From positions 186,001-250,000 of the forward strand of contig JARVKI010000005.1 of the NCBI GenBank assembly GCA_036674765.1: a DNA stretch of 64,000 nucleotides. The letters are read 5' to 3'. The notes under the pieces were generated by a model. That model did not search any database. It was given only the letters and a program-made list of their open reading frames with translations, and had not been told where the DNA came from. The stretch is from Seiridium cupressi. Its lineage: Eukaryota > Ascomycota > Sordariomycetes > Amphisphaeriales > Sporocadaceae. Positions 1 through 11,828 of this stretch are shown here, piece by piece. Position numbers and translations under genes: made by a program. Numbering within the stretch: the first letter of the stretch is position 1; each line of letters starts with the position of its first letter.

Positions 1-521
1 CCGTGGATGAATCAAGCGAATCTGGTCGTTTAAAGGGTGGCATGACCCTTTTTAGAGGGCATGTTGAATCGTATTGACTTCAGGGTGATGTTTGTCGTGT
101 CCTGTGATCGCTGCCTACAGATGTTTCAGCAAGTGACAGGGTGGAGGATTGGGTTTGCGGCTCCTAAGGATCATGGTACGTAGGTATAGCAGAGGGAAGC
201 TATCTGGTGAACAGGGTTATGCATGTCCTGGCATACTAAAGGACTAGTTTCTGGTACTTGTACATGATCCGTGTAACATCTCCCAGAATCTATATAGGAG
301 TATGATTTTCTCCAGTTATTTGTGATCATCGGCCATAATTCATCGTCTCGAGCCTCGAGCCCTAGGAGAGATCTGTGGTTCCACATCGAACACGATTGTG
401 CCTCTCTGCTCAGACTTTTCCTATCGACTTTATACGGCACATCACTTCATACAACATCCCAAAGCGGTACATCATACAGGTCTCTGAGTTCCCTCGACTT
501 TCCACCAGCCGCTACATCAAC
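1..521. other. Intergenic / 5' flank
   Basis: No open frame here resembles a known protein and no tRNA or repeat was recognised. The right part probably carries the promoter and 5' UTR of the small gene starting at 522. Confidence 0.5.
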
Positions 522-828
522 ATGGGTCACAAAAGGTGAGCACTCACGAGAGTATAGTTCCACATCGCATTGCTTGAACTAACGTGCCTACCACAGCTCC
601 AGCAAGGACAAGAAGTCCTCTTCCCACTCGTCGTCGTCCCCGTCCTCCTCTAAGAAGAAAGAAAAGAAGAAGGACCCAAGCTCGAGCTCGTACAAGTATA
701 CCCAACAATACGTCATGGATCCACAGACCCACGAGATGGTGGCCGTCGGTCTGCCGTCCGGGAGAATCGACAGGCAACAGATGGTGGAGGAGTGGGATCA
801 GAGCTGGGAGGCTGCTAGGAGGAGCTGA
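522..828 (+). CDS. Small Ser/Lys-rich hypothetical protein (2 exons, 81 aa)
   Basis: Two exons, 522-535 and 597-828, separated by a 61-nt intron with a GTGAGC donor and a CCACAG acceptor; the split codon rejoins as Ser. The product starts MGHK, has a Ser/Lys-rich low-complexity tract at about residues 5-36, and then a more ordered tail with a YVMDPQTHEMVAVGLPSG-type stretch and an acidic/aromatic end (EEWDQSWEAARRS). No signal peptide or membrane segment is visible. The compact exon structure and the conserved-looking tail argue that it is a real gene. I do not recognise the family, and function is unknown. The lysine-rich N-terminal half could be nuclear or RNA-associated, but that is speculation. 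Confidence 0.6.
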
Positions 829-1164
829 AACCGCGGTGTCCCTCGGTATGGTGAGGAAGGTTGGCCTTGCGATGGAGACCTCCGCATATGCTTTTTGAGC
901 CCGTGGGTTTGATTTTCGGATATCATACTTGTCGGCATCGAGGACTGAGGTCTTGCTGGTACAGCATGACTATTTCGTGTTCAATTATTCGCTTTGAGAT
1001 GAGAGGACATGTTCTGGAACATGATCATGCACAAGGGACGGCTGATAGATGCCATTAAGTTAATCGTTTTGTTTCATTACTCATTAATGCCATTCCTATG
1101 CTTTTAACTAAACACCATACATCATATTATGTACATGTAGTAAGCCATTGCGCTGGGTCTCGAC
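829..1164. other. Intergenic, 3' ends of convergent genes
   Basis: A short AT-rich stretch between two convergent genes. It probably holds both 3' UTRs. No other feature seen. Confidence 0.5.
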
Positions 1165-2642
1165 TTAGAAAGTAGTCAACTTCGGACTTCCTTCGCACGC
1201 TGGCAAAGAGAACTTGGTCTCAACGAACACCTTTTGGATACCGTCTTCCCTCTTGTCAAAGGCATAGTATACCTTGTCGATGTCCTCAATCCTGTATCGG
1301 TGAGATACCATTTCTAGAGGGTCGAGCTCGCCGGTCTTGATATCTTCCAACAAATCTTCCCAGTACTTATGCACAGGAGCTTGACCGTTACCGATGAGCC
1401 GAATACCACGCTCCATCAATGAGCCAACGTTAAAGTGGTTTGTCTGGAAAGCCATGTTAGTAATCATCCAGTGATACGACATGGGGTCGAGGGAGGGCCA
1501 TCAAGGGACCCATATGACGACATGCCTGGAATCCGACCACAGCGAATAGAGGGGGCACTTACGTAGCCGACATAAACACCTGTCACGCCGCATCGGCCGA
1601 AATTCCTGACACTCTCAATCATCTCGTTGATGATCTCACTCGTGTCTGTCTCAGCACCAGTCAACATCTCCAGCCAGTGGAGCCAGCCCTTAGCATATTC
1701 GCCAGCAGCGCACTCCAGAGCGACATCGGGACCACGGCCACCGCAGAGCTCCTTCAATCTTGATACGACGGTCTCCTTGTTCGTGACGCCGAAGCTCAGC
1801 TTTTTGAAGTCGACAATCTCAAGCTTCTCCTGGTACCGGCTGGGCCACTTGTCCTTGATGATGGACAACCTCGGCTCCGTGTCTACAAATATGATTTTGG
1901 CGGCGCCCGCCTTGGCCGCAAACTGTCCCGCCATCTGACCGATGGGTCCGGCGCCGAAGACGGCGACGTGGTCACCCTCATAGATGGCCGTGTCGTGCGC
2001 GCAGTTGTAGCTCGTGGGCAGGACGTCACTCAGATACAGAGCTTTCTCGTCAGGCACGCCCTCGGGAATCTCCAGCAAGTTCACATCACCCAGCGGCACC
2101 CTGACATACTCGGCTTGACCGCCCGCGAAACCTCCAGTGAAATGGCTGTACCCAAACATGCCTGCTGTCTGGCTACCGTACATGCTCTTGGCGGTCTGGT
2201 TCGCATTTGTCTTCTCGCACTGAGAGCTCAGCTTCTGCTTACAGAAGAAGCAATCGCCGCAGGCGATCTGGAAGCTGGCGACATATCTCTTTCCCTTCTG
2301 GCACTTACGGACGCCGGGCCCGACCTCGTCGACGATGCCGCAGAACTCGTGGCCCAGGATGTCGCCCTTGTTCAACTGGATGACAGTGCCATGCAGAAGA
2401 TGTAGGTCTGAGCCGCACACGGTGCTGCCTGTGACCTTGAGGATGACATCATTGTCCTCGAGGATCTTGGGCCGCGGCACGTCTTGTACCTCGACCTTGT
2501 TCTTGCCCAACCAGACGAGTGCTTTCATCGTGTTCGACGCGTCGCCGGTCTGCTTGTAGTCGGCGACGTCCTGTCGGGTTATGGACGAGTCATCGTGTCC
2601 GACGAGCTTTTCGACCCCGTAGGCTGCTTGAGCGGCTGCCAT
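1165..2642 (-). CDS. Zinc-dependent alcohol dehydrogenase, formaldehyde-dehydrogenase-like (MDR family, 452 aa)
   Basis: Exon 1 is 1563-2642 (ATG at 2640-2642) and exon 2 is 1165-1443. The 119-nt intron has a GTAAGT donor, a CTAAC branch site and a TTCCAG acceptor, and phase 0 is kept. This is a medium-chain dehydrogenase/reductase. The catalytic zinc site is VCGSD (Cys76) with GHEFCG (His98, Glu99), the structural zinc uses Cys128/131/134/142 (CGDCFFC then C), and the Rossmann motif FGAGPIGQ lies near residues 229-236. The long zinc loop and overall length resemble the formaldehyde-dehydrogenase-like MDR branch, which oxidises alcohols or aldehydes with NAD(P)+. Glutathione dependence is not established. 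About 40 residues precede the family core (TMKALVWLGKN), so the N-terminus is extended; a shorter start at Met39 is possible. Confidence 0.9.
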
Positions 2643-3830
2643 GGTAGTATGTTGTATGTGGGGGCTTCTGTGCTTCTTTCTTTTTATTTTTAAAGGAAGG
2701 GGTCTCGTTGCAAGCTGATCGTTCTTGGAGCAGTCTAAATCGATCGAATAGATTATGGCTAGCTCTGGGTCTATATACTAGACGCTTCTCCCTGCATCCA
2801 ACTTTAGGTACCGGGGTGAGGAGGAGTTTTATTCAGTAACGGTCAACAGGCGGCATGACAAAAGCATCACGTAACGAGGGACGAAACCAATCACACTGCA
2901 CTATACCCCGCCATACTACCGAATGGGGCAGCCTCCAATGGCGCATCACCGTGATTTGGTCGGGTGTATGACGTTGAAATAGAGAAATCTATTGTTCCAC
3001 ATGCGATTCTTACGTCATGACTTCCCACAGCTTCGGCAGGTCTACCGAGTAAGATCTTCTTTGGGACAGGGGCGAGAGAACGCCTAAGTCCGATGGCATC
3101 AATCCCTGTCTTTGCTGACTGTGGAAAGAATGCTCCGGAAAAGTATCGGTTTCACGGGATTGGCGGGTGTGTAGTCAATTGCGAAGTCATTGACGGGCGC
3201 CGTTGACGGGTGAGGCTCATCGGTGGATAAGCTTAAGATGCGTTGAGCGGGGGATTTCTGCACAAGCTGATTGGCCATACAACTCCGGCTATCCCTTCCA
3301 CAGTGCATCAGGCGACTAATTAGCCCCCCCCCCCGGGTCGTCTAATGAGAGCTCCTAGTGATAGGTAGGCTATTTGCAATGTATTGTCAAGAGCATGCGG
3401 ATCCAAAAACTGGTATAATGGTTTCATATTAGATGTCATGCTATCTAAAAACAAACCAGCTACGTCGAGTGTCAACGACATCTCGTTGCTAGAACTCCCA
3501 AAACGCCATCCATGAGCCCGGCCCGGTCTCTTTTTCCTTCTCACTTTACCAGCCGAGGGTATAATTAATATCATAATTACATGAAGCCGGCATTCCAGTC
3601 GCAAGCCATATTAACCATGCAGAGGGCCAGTCCAATTCCAGTTGAAAATAAGCGTCGATCCGTGCCGACAGCAGCCGCAATTATGACAGTGAGAAAGAAG
3701 CCACTCGTCGTTTCAAGTCAGTAACACCCGAATCCCAGTCAGCGGCACCATGCCGTTCAAACCAGCTCTGGGTTGCAATCCATCATATTCCATTCCAAGT
3801 CACTTTCATTCCAGCGGGAAGACCTGCTTG
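2643..3830. other. Intergenic
   Basis: Between the 5' end of the dehydrogenase gene and the 3' end of prp24. It contains an 11-nt poly-C run near 3324-3334. Open frames here are short and without family features. Confidence 0.5.
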
Positions 3831-6800
3831 TTACTGCTTGCTGCCCAGGAAAAGGGCCTTGAAGTCCGCGTTCGATTTCGGGTTGGCTGCGTCATCCGAC
3901 TTGGCAATCGAATTCGCAGCTGGGTTGCTCGAGGCAGCAGCAGAGATTCCGACTCGCTGCTTCTTTTGACCAGTAGCCAGAGTTGGTCGGCGCACGTGGG
4001 CAGGTGGCATAAGATTGTTTGTCTTGGCCTGTGGTTTTCTATCCTTGAAAAGCTCATCAACAGTGCCAGTCTGGAGCTTCTGGTTTGGAGTAATCTCATA
4101 GTCATTCAAAGTCATCATGGCCTTGCCAACGGCCGCGACTTCCTTGAACTCGACTATGGCGCCGCCTCGGTCTGGCCGAAGCACGATCTTGACAATATCC
4201 CCGGCGCGTTCCTCTACCAGGGCTCGGACGCGAGCATCGTTGACCGTGTCCGGCAAGCCCAATATAGCCATTGAACGAGCCTGAATTTCGTCTCTGGAAG
4301 GTGCGTTAGAACCCATCTCCACATCGCCATCCGGGGAGGCAGCCTTGTTCGAGGCCGTGGGCTTGAAATTCGTGTCTTTGCTGACCTCGACGTCGATTAC
4401 GTTGGATCCCAACTGAGCCTTGTTCAAAGAAAGAGCAGCATTTTCAGCTTGTTCCCTCTCACCCATGACTGCAAAAGCGGTGCCGCGGTTTTGGCCCTTG
4501 ATGTTCTTGATGATCTTCACCGATTCGACTTTGCCGTGCTTTTCGAATACAGCCCGTAGGTCATCCTCGGTGGTCTTGTGACTAATGTTCTTGATTCGAA
4601 GCTCTCTTCCCTCGGCAACGGCGCCTTCCCGTTTCTTCTTGCCAGCGGGGTCGGAATATTTTGCAAGGAGCTTGAATTTGCCGTCGATCACTTTACCATC
4701 AAGGCCAGTCGCCTTGGTTGCTCCCTCCCGATCCTCAAAGGAGACGTAGCAGAAGCGGCGATGGGTGTTATACTTCAGGGAAGGAAATCGTATGCTGAAG
4801 ACCTCCCCGCAGCTCTTGAAAAGGTCGCGGATGTAGTCCTCGTCGGCAGTTGGCGGATAGTTGGTCACGTAGACTGTGAGTCCGGTACCCGATGTCACGG
4901 AGATCTGGGAACTGCCGAAATACTTGTTGTCGCGGAGCAACGCTGATCGCATGTCGTCCGGTGACTCAAACTCGATGAGAGCAGAAGACGCGTCATTTCC
5001 CTTCTTGGTCATTATGTTGACGATGGTGCCGTATTCCTTGAAATATTTACGCAAAGCCGTCACAGTCACATCAGCGGGGAGGTTGCGGACCATAACCGAG
5101 GTGTTCTCTCTGTCTCGTTTCAGGTTCTCTTCGGTAACCGCCTCCTCGTTCTTGGGACGCTTGGTGAGTATCTGCTCCTCTGAGCCCTCCTCGCGCTTTC
5201 TCTTAGAACTTGAACTCGGACCGTCTTCGTCCCCTGGTGTGGCTAGTTGAACAGCCTGCGCTTGCACGGCGTAAGCAGATTCTGCAGCGGCTCTTTCCTG
5301 TGCCCGACGTTTCTCGACGCGCCTGCGAGCTCTGTGGATCTGATCCAGGGCACGTCGAAGAGTCTGGGATTGCTCGTAGTCGTTGCAGTGCTGGTGACAG
5401 ACTTCCATGATGCGCTCGGGCCAGTCGAGGCCCTTCTGCTGCATGGCGCGAAGCAGGACTTCCGTGGCCATTGTAGGCACGCTGAGGGGCTTGACGCCGT
5501 TGGCAGGGGTCGCAGGGGTGGGGCTCCGGTGACGAGGCTGAGAAGAGAACATTCTCATCTCCCACAAGTAGTAATTCAGCCAAAAGTCATAGCTGTTGCC
5601 GTGTAATGGCTTGTCGGCCATCGTCTTCCATCTCGATCGCGCGCCGTCAACATCGCCCCTCTTCTCGGTTAAGAATTGGATTAGAATACGCTCGAGGCGG
5701 TAGTTGGGGTCACCGAGATATTCCTCCTTGTACAGCCGCTTGCCCCAGATACCGACGTCTTCGATGGCCGAGACCAAACCAAACTCTGCAACGTCAGCAG
5801 CATCTTCGGATGCGTGGGAATTCAGAGCGCTGCGCTTCAAGTACCCACACCAAGCCGCATACATATCGATAACTCCGGGCATGCCGTTCTTATCAAGAGC
5901 AGCTGCATTCGAAGTTGCAGCATGCTTAATCGACTCGACGTCTTGAAAGCCCCATCCAGCCTCTTCAGCACTCAGGATATAGCGGGACCAGAGCGTACCG
6001 GATCCAGGACAGTGGGCAGTGGCGCGTTGCAAGATATTGAGGGTATCAGGCACAAGATACTGAATCTGAGAGGCCTTGGTTGAATCGCGAAGGGTGGAGA
6101 GATAGACAACGTAATTGCTCCATATCTCGTCATCGAATGCGAACACGCCAGTGAGCGCTCTTGCGTACAGAGCCAGAGCGAAAGTGGTTGCCAACACGGG
6201 GTCCTGGGGGGGAGGGTTCTTGATAGTCGTCTCAAACATTTCCCAGTCCAAATACTCCTTCATGGCAGCCTTGTATCCCGTTTCGTCCCTTGATCTTGCC
6301 AACTTGTTAAGCTCGAGCTCCCGGCGTTCACGTGCGGCATAGGCTTCCTTGGCTGGTTGGGCCGAGGTGGTGACTTCCTTGAACTCGGACTCGTAAGCGG
6401 CGTTGTTATACTCGCTGAGGAAGCTGGAGAACATCTGCGAAGTATTGTCCCAGGTGGCATGTGGGATGAGCAGTCGGTCGCGGAACAGATGGGTGATCCG
6501 TTTCACACCAACGGGGGTTCGTGATCTCGCCAGCTGTTCCATCTCTATTGAAACCCAGCGATTCCAGAACTCGTGGCTGTCATTCAATCGAAACTTGATG
6601 GCCTCGTATCCGTCGCTCCAGAGGGTCAGGGCGGTTGAGAAAGGAAAGAGCTCGCGGCCCATCAACTGCTCCTCCTCGGGCCATCTCGCCTCTGGGGTCT
6701 GGCAATCAACGAACAAGGACCAGTAGTATTCGCAGTAGGCCAGCCAAATCTTCAGGCTGGCAGGCTCGGCGCTCGTAGCTCGCTTGAAGAGCTCAACGAC

Positions 6801-6887
6801 ATTGACCCGACCTTCGAGATCGCTGGCGCGCTTGGTCTCCTCCTCGACGTAGGCGAGCCAGTTATCTTCTCCGACGGGGGTCGCCAT
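3831..6887 (-). CDS. prp24: U4/U6 snRNP recycling factor Prp24/SART3 (1018 aa)
   Basis: A single uninterrupted exon with ATG at 6885-6887. Residues about 1-500 are rich in Trp/Tyr-containing helical repeats (HAT/half-TPR type, as in SART3). A basic, charged linker with bipartite nuclear-signal-like clusters (RRRVEKRRAQ, KRKRE) lies at about 519-595. Four RRM-type domains follow: RRM1 about 597-665 (VMVRNLPADV), RRM2 about 670-745 (VYVTNYPPTA and RRFCYVSF), RRM3 about 762-838 (ELRIKNISHK and GTAFAVM), and a degenerate RRM4 about 872-945. The last residues (NADFKALFLGSKQ) match the C-terminal Lsm-interaction motif of Prp24/SART3. In the family this protein anneals U4 and U6 snRNAs during spliceosome recycling and contacts the U6 Lsm2-8 ring. 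The HAT region makes it SART3-like in layout, unlike budding-yeast Prp24, which is short. No damage seen. Confidence 0.95.
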   Translation of the reverse strand: MATPVGEDNWLAYVEEETKRASDLEGRVNVVELFKRATSAEPASLKIWLAYCEYYWSLFVDCQTPEARWPEEEQLMGRELFPFSTALTLWSDGYEAIKFRLNDSHEFWNRWVSIEMEQLARSRTPVGVKRITHLFRDRLLIPHATWDNTSQMFSSFLSEYNNAAYESEFKEVTTSAQPAKEAYAARERRELELNKLARSRDETGYKAAMKEYLDWEMFETTIKNPPPQDPVLATTFALALYARALTGVFAFDDEIWSNYVVYLSTLRDSTKASQIQYLVPDTLNILQRATAHCPGSGTLWSRYILSAEEAGWGFQDVESIKHAATSNAAALDKNGMPGVIDMYAAWCGYLKRSALNSHASEDAADVAEFGLVSAIEDVGIWGKRLYKEEYLGDPNYRLERILIQFLTEKRGDVDGARSRWKTMADKPLHGNSYDFWLNYYLWEMRMFSSQPRHRSPTPATPANGVKPLSVPTMATEVLLRAMQQKGLDWPERIMEVCHQHCNDYEQSQTLRRALDQIHRARRRVEKRRAQERAAAESAYAVQAQAVQLATPGDEDGPSSSSKRKREEGSEEQILTKRPKNEEAVTEENLKRDRENTSVMVRNLPADVTVTALRKYFKEYGTIVNIMTKKGNDASSALIEFESPDDMRSALLRDNKYFGSSQISVTSGTGLTVYVTNYPPTADEDYIRDLFKSCGEVFSIRFPSLKYNTHRRFCYVSFEDREGATKATGLDGKVIDGKFKLLAKYSDPAGKKKREGAVAEGRELRIKNISHKTTEDDLRAVFEKHGKVESVKIIKNIKGQNRGTAFAVMGEREQAENAALSLNKAQLGSNVIDVEVSKDTNFKPTASNKAASPDGDVEMGSNAPSRDEIQARSMAILGLPDTVNDARVRALVEERAGDIVKIVLRPDRGGAIVEFKEVAAVGKAMMTLNDYEITPNQKLQTGTVDELFKDRKPQAKTNNLMPPAHVRRPTLATGQKKQRVGISAAASSNPAANSIAKSDDAANPKSNADFKALFLGSKQ

Positions 6888-9800
6888 CTTGGGCCGGAAT
6901 CCGTCGCGAGTCGCAGGTAGGGAGAGCTGCGGCCTTCATGTGTTTGCTGTCTCGGAAGTGAAGGCTCGGATGAAGAGACGAGTGGGATTGTTGGATGGTG
7001 CCTAGCAGCTACCTTGGGCGGTTTGGCGCGTTGGACTGGGAGCTAAAAACTTTCCCGCCCGCCGAATGGTCAAAAAAAAAAAAAAAAGGGCCCAGAAGGG
7101 AATCCTGGGTGGAAATAAAGTCGGATGCTCCTGAGGTTCCTGAGCTTAATCGCAATTGCTCACTCACAGACCGTCCGCTCCCGAGAAAGAAAGAGAAGGG
7201 TAGTTCGATGGTCGGCAAGTCGCTTGTCCGCGGCAGCGCAAAGAGTGTCGCGGAGAAGATTCAGGAGACGAGGGCAGCGGCGTCCAGTTCGGTGCAAGAT
7301 CTGCGCGGCCGAGCTTAGCTGGGTCGGGTTGTCGTCTGTTGACTCGTGTTTGTCTTGGGGATGTGGGCTGGCGAGTAGCGCGCACACGGGATGCAAGGAA
7401 GGGAGTCGCAGGTAATATGTGTGGTGAATAGATTTAGAGTAACAGCAAGGAATTAGCCGCACGCTTCGGGGGAGTTGTTACGCGACCTCGTTTACTGTCG
7501 CGATGAAACCCCCAACGGCCGTTGCTGCGCTGCTTGCTTCACTTTTTTGCACGTTACCGACTAAATCTTTGTCGACCCCCACAAAAGGTGGAGTGATAGC
7601 AGTTGCGCACTCCTCTTTCAAGGCAAGAGATGGCCTGAGGATTTGCTGGTAGTGAGTTCCGTTGCGTAGCAGGACCGCCGCCCGACCTGACTGGTTCCAC
7701 GACAACCTTTCTTTGTGAGGCTGGTGAGTGATGGCATTGGCGTTGGCATGTCATGTCATGCTATGCTGCGCAGCATGCACCTTTTCCAGAATCCAGAGAT
7801 TGCCCGTTGAAGGAAAGATTGATGAACCTGGGGGGAAACAGCGCTCCCCCGCTTTTCTCCGTCTTGCCTTCACCAATGACTTGTGAGCCGTTCGCATCCC
7901 AGAGCACTTCGGCATCTGCCATTACATCCCTTGAGCTCTTCAGCTTCACTGTATTGGGCGCCAGACCCCGGCCACCCCCACCGAGAGCTGACTGAACCCC
8001 CTGAACCCTACTTATAGTGCCTGTATAAAGGTGCGCCCCCAGAGGTGTTGGTCAGCAGTTGGCAGGCACGGCAGGCACGGAAATAGCTGAGCCCTACGGC
8101 AATAACTCCCTGTAATGTTGTAACAACGACCCTTTGAAGCAATTGGATCACAGGATAGCGAGATTCAATCGCAGAGCAGCGCCAAGTGACAGAATCAAGC
8201 ATGTTTCTTCCAACTGTGCTCTACTTCATGTAGCGTGGTGGGAGAATGTCGGTCCTGCTTAGCTTGATATCGACGGTTGAATTCTTCCGTCTAACTGGAA
8301 CGCGCATTGCATAAAGACAAGCCATTCGCATCTGTACATGTATGTAATAGCAGGGTCTGTCCTCTGGAAGGTTTCTGGGATGCAGCGTCCTACATTAAGG
8401 TAACCGTCAGCCCGTAACTTTGGGGCGGCCCGCGCTAGTGTCGACAAAGTCAGCGGCCAGCCCTGGCCATTCAATCCGCGAATCCATCGAATGCAACGTG
8501 CTGGCCACGCCCCAAATGAGGCCAAGAAGGGGTTCGAGGGCTTCCGTTCTAGGCCTCGCATCGACCCATCGCAAAGTCCAATCGTGTTCAATCTGAGGCG
8601 CCAATGTCGTCACTGTCTGACCTCCCGACCCTCAACGGCTGCATTTGCAAATGCCCCGTGAGATTGCTCCTCCACACTCGACCCAGCCGACTGCCGAGAT
8701 TTAACCACCTCTCGCATCTTTTGCGCCCTTACTTCGGCCACGCAACGCAATCTTCGCGTCCATGCAGAGAGACAATTGAGGCAGGAGTCATACGAGCCTG
8801 CGCACGTAGCTCCATTCCGCTTTGACTTTCCCATAATCAGAGCTCGCTTTGACTTGTTCGCGTCTTCGTCGGCGTTGTTGACACGAGTATGCCCCTGCAC
8901 CCACCATATTGGGCACGTGGTGCTAATGGGTCCTGCTGTTCTGCCACGAAAGTGGCCCAACAGCCTTGTCGGCGCAACCGATGACAGTCACTTGCGATAT
9001 GCTATCGACACACGCTCATGCATAGTCAAACCTCGTCTCCATCTTTGATTCTTCAAACACAGCGGAGGCATACAGCCTCGTCGATCTACCAAGTCGTATT
9101 TCCAATGCACGAACTGTTCACTGGAAGAGTATTCCGTGGTTTCAAGTTTGGGAGGCCGAGTTTAGATACTCTGCCACTTGTGTATCTGTCTTCGGAGAAT
9201 GAGTTAACTCTGTCGGCACATCTCGAATACAGCACATGAGAGTGGTAGTCGAAACAAGGTATGTTCTTCTCTCGGCCGAATTCAACCGTGCTCGCCTGAG
9301 AAGCGGCCCCGCCAAGTTCCGCCATTGGTGTCGCCCGCGGTGATGACTTCCCAAGGACACCAATGCTAGGCCTATTAGAAGCTTATTTAATCCTCGACAT
9401 AGCATCACGGGTAGGAAACGCGGCCCAGCCAATATGATACCTCATCTATGGCGGTAGATCCAGTAGAGAGCACCTGGAAATCCACGAGACGCGCAAGCTA
9501 TCGATGAAAAGTGACACCGGGTACAGTGCCACTCTGGTCGAATTGGCCAAATGAAACAGAACAACTATCATCAAAACATATATTGCCAAAGTTGTGCTTC
9601 CACCTTGTCAAGCAGTTCTCTCCTGCCTCGCCATCATTCTGATTCTCAGTGCTGTCATGGTAGTAATGAAAGAGACTGTGACCATCTGGATTTAGTCGAA
9701 TGAGTTACAGTCTGAACCCAATTTTGGAATTTCGAGGTTTGTGCATGTCCGAAATCTTGATATATGGCACATTCAATGGACAGGTTACTCAACTACATTC

Positions 9801-10300
9801 ATTGTTATTTCGAGGGTCTTCAACTTGCCACCCAACGGTAGCCAAAGCCATCAACGAGAAAAGTCCTCGAATTGATTTCTGAACCGCCTCGTCATCATTG
9901 GTTTCAGGCTACCACTTAATCGACTAGGGCGTCTCCATACTATCTATTTATCACGGCTTCACATCATCGTGGGAGAAGAAACATCACAGGGAGATGGATG
10001 TCTTGTCACAAGCGTCACACGGCTAACCACTTGGCTAATGGCGATTCATGTGCTGAACTGCAATGGGCTTTCTGCACGCTCTGGCACGGGCTTAGATTAC
10101 TGAACCACAAAGAGGTATTCATCCAAGCTCACGGTTGAACAACCTATGGGCCAACGTCCGGAGCGAGCCTAGTTGCCGGGCACCATTCTCCCTTCCCCAA
10201 TGCTTCTGCATTGCACCACTTGCAGCTCAGTTGTATCAACTCCCAGCGCTCACTCCCAAACTAATCATCCGTCGACTCCCATGTCAACATGCAGAGACAC
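6888..10300. other. Long intergenic region
   Basis: About 3.4 kb with no recognisable gene. It holds a 16-nt poly-A run at 7072-7087 close to the prp24 5' end, and a tRNA-A-box-like segment on the minus strand at about 10005-10037 (see findings). Many short frames exist, all without domains or plausible splice patterns. A 36-codon frame starting at an ATG near 7208 is too short to defend. Confidence 0.45.
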
Positions 10301-11828
10301 TCAAAGGTTGCCACCACTCTGCGATGTGAGAACCAGCTTGATGACGCTTTCTGCGACACCGGGATAAGTAAAGATCTCCAGCACTTCAAAGCCTGCTCTG
10401 CCGATAAGGTGTTTCCAATCCTTTTCAGTCCCTTCACCAGCAGTGACATGAGCTAGCATTTGCATATCCATCGTCGTTGAGGCAAAGCTTGGTTCATCCC
10501 CGGACACGACGATCTCAAACAAAAGAACCCTATTTAACGCTCAGGGTCAGCCATATTCTTTTCGGGTATGATAGGAATATTATCGCGGGCTAGGGACTAT
10601 GCTTTAGGAGGAGGAACACCTGGTAGGGGAATCTTGACTCCCGAAGCAGGTTACAACGAGAAGGAAATAGCGCAAAGTTCTTACCTCGAGTAGCCGGGCT
10701 TCAGTGCAGGCTTCAGACTCTCCAGAATTCTGACACCCTCGTCATCACTCCAATCGTGCGGAATCGAGTGCAAGGAATAGGCACGAGACTTGACCGGCTG
10801 GGGCGTGAAGAAGTCGTGCGCCCGTGCCTCAAATGGCGGGTCGGTCACCTCAATGCTGGCGACGACAGTGGGTTGGTCTTGTAGCACAATCTTGTCCGGG
10901 AGAGAAGGGTACTGCGAAGCAAAGCCGAGCATATCATGACCACGACCTCCACCGACATCACATAGTAGTACGTCACTGTAGTTTGCGTCGAATCCGTTGA
11001 TGATACGCTCCGTTACCTAATTTAGTCAGCAATCGACTCACGGGGCTCAATACAGAGTACCTCTGTGGGCTATGCATACCGGATAAAATCCAGGATCGAA
11101 CCAACTAGGCTTGCCTGCTCGGTACGCGGATATGAACTGCGCGAAGTTGGTCAAATTCGGCGGGTGAGCTTGGAGCCACGGGAAGAAAGGCAAGTCTGTC
11201 TTCCACGCATACTGGAAAGGGCCGTCGATGTCAGTCTTGGGACTCTTGTATCCGTTGTGCTTATACCATTCTGGGAACCCAGGCACAAAGTTAGTTTGTA
11301 ACGTTCAAGTCTATGAACACCTTTGGGGCGGATACTTGTAGAAGGAGGGCATCCCAGAGTCATAGCAGAACTCGATGCTATTCTAGAAGTTCTGCTCCGC
11401 AAGCCCGTTGCTCAAAGGCGTGGCGTACCACCTGTCCTGCGACAGGACTATGACGTGCATGACAGCCAAGTGGCTCATCAGGCGTTGAAGCATGCGCAAG
11501 TCCCATGGTTCCCCAGTCTTGGCGGCCAGCTCCTCGGTCTTGAGGCCATCAGTTGCATTGCTGAGATGCTGAAAGATTTTCTGCCCAACGCATGTTCGGA
11601 TGATGCCTGATTTGCAGGGCTGTTTCTGCTTGTTAGTGTTCCTAGTCACACACCCAGTTTTGGTAGGTGCCAAACGCATACCTCTGCCCAGAACGTTCTC
11701 TGCAGAAACTCGCTAGGAATTTCGAGTTTTCCTAGGAGGGCCAGCGTGAGTTCAAGCAGAGTGTCACGAGAGCCGGCTTCGCTGCTCTCGTATTGCTTTT
11801 TCAATGCCACAATGTTGTCGAGCGTCAA
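10301..11828 (-). pseudogene. Fungal SAM-dependent O-methyltransferase, decayed
   Basis: Five exon-like blocks read as a family-2 O-methyltransferase: 11682-11828, 11321-11619, 11081-11270, 10685-11016 and 10301-10529. Splice signals are mostly good (GTATGC/AAACAG, GTATGC/AATTAG, GTAAGA/AATAG). The SAM-binding motif DVGGGRGHD, the HSIPHDWSDDE motif and the C-terminal EKDWKHLIGRAGFEVLEI are intact, so the catalytic half is conserved. Defects: no ATG lies in frame at the 5' end and the N-terminal residues are missing; a TAG codon (11383-11385) interrupts block 2 where the family continues (AEQNF then NSIEFCYDSG); and joining block 2 to block 3 across the only credible intron (branch site ACTAAC, acceptor CCCAG) changes frame by one. 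The stop is explained by one C-to-T change of a Gln codon. An alternative is a gene with unusual splicing, but I could not find one that restores all frames. Confidence 0.75.
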
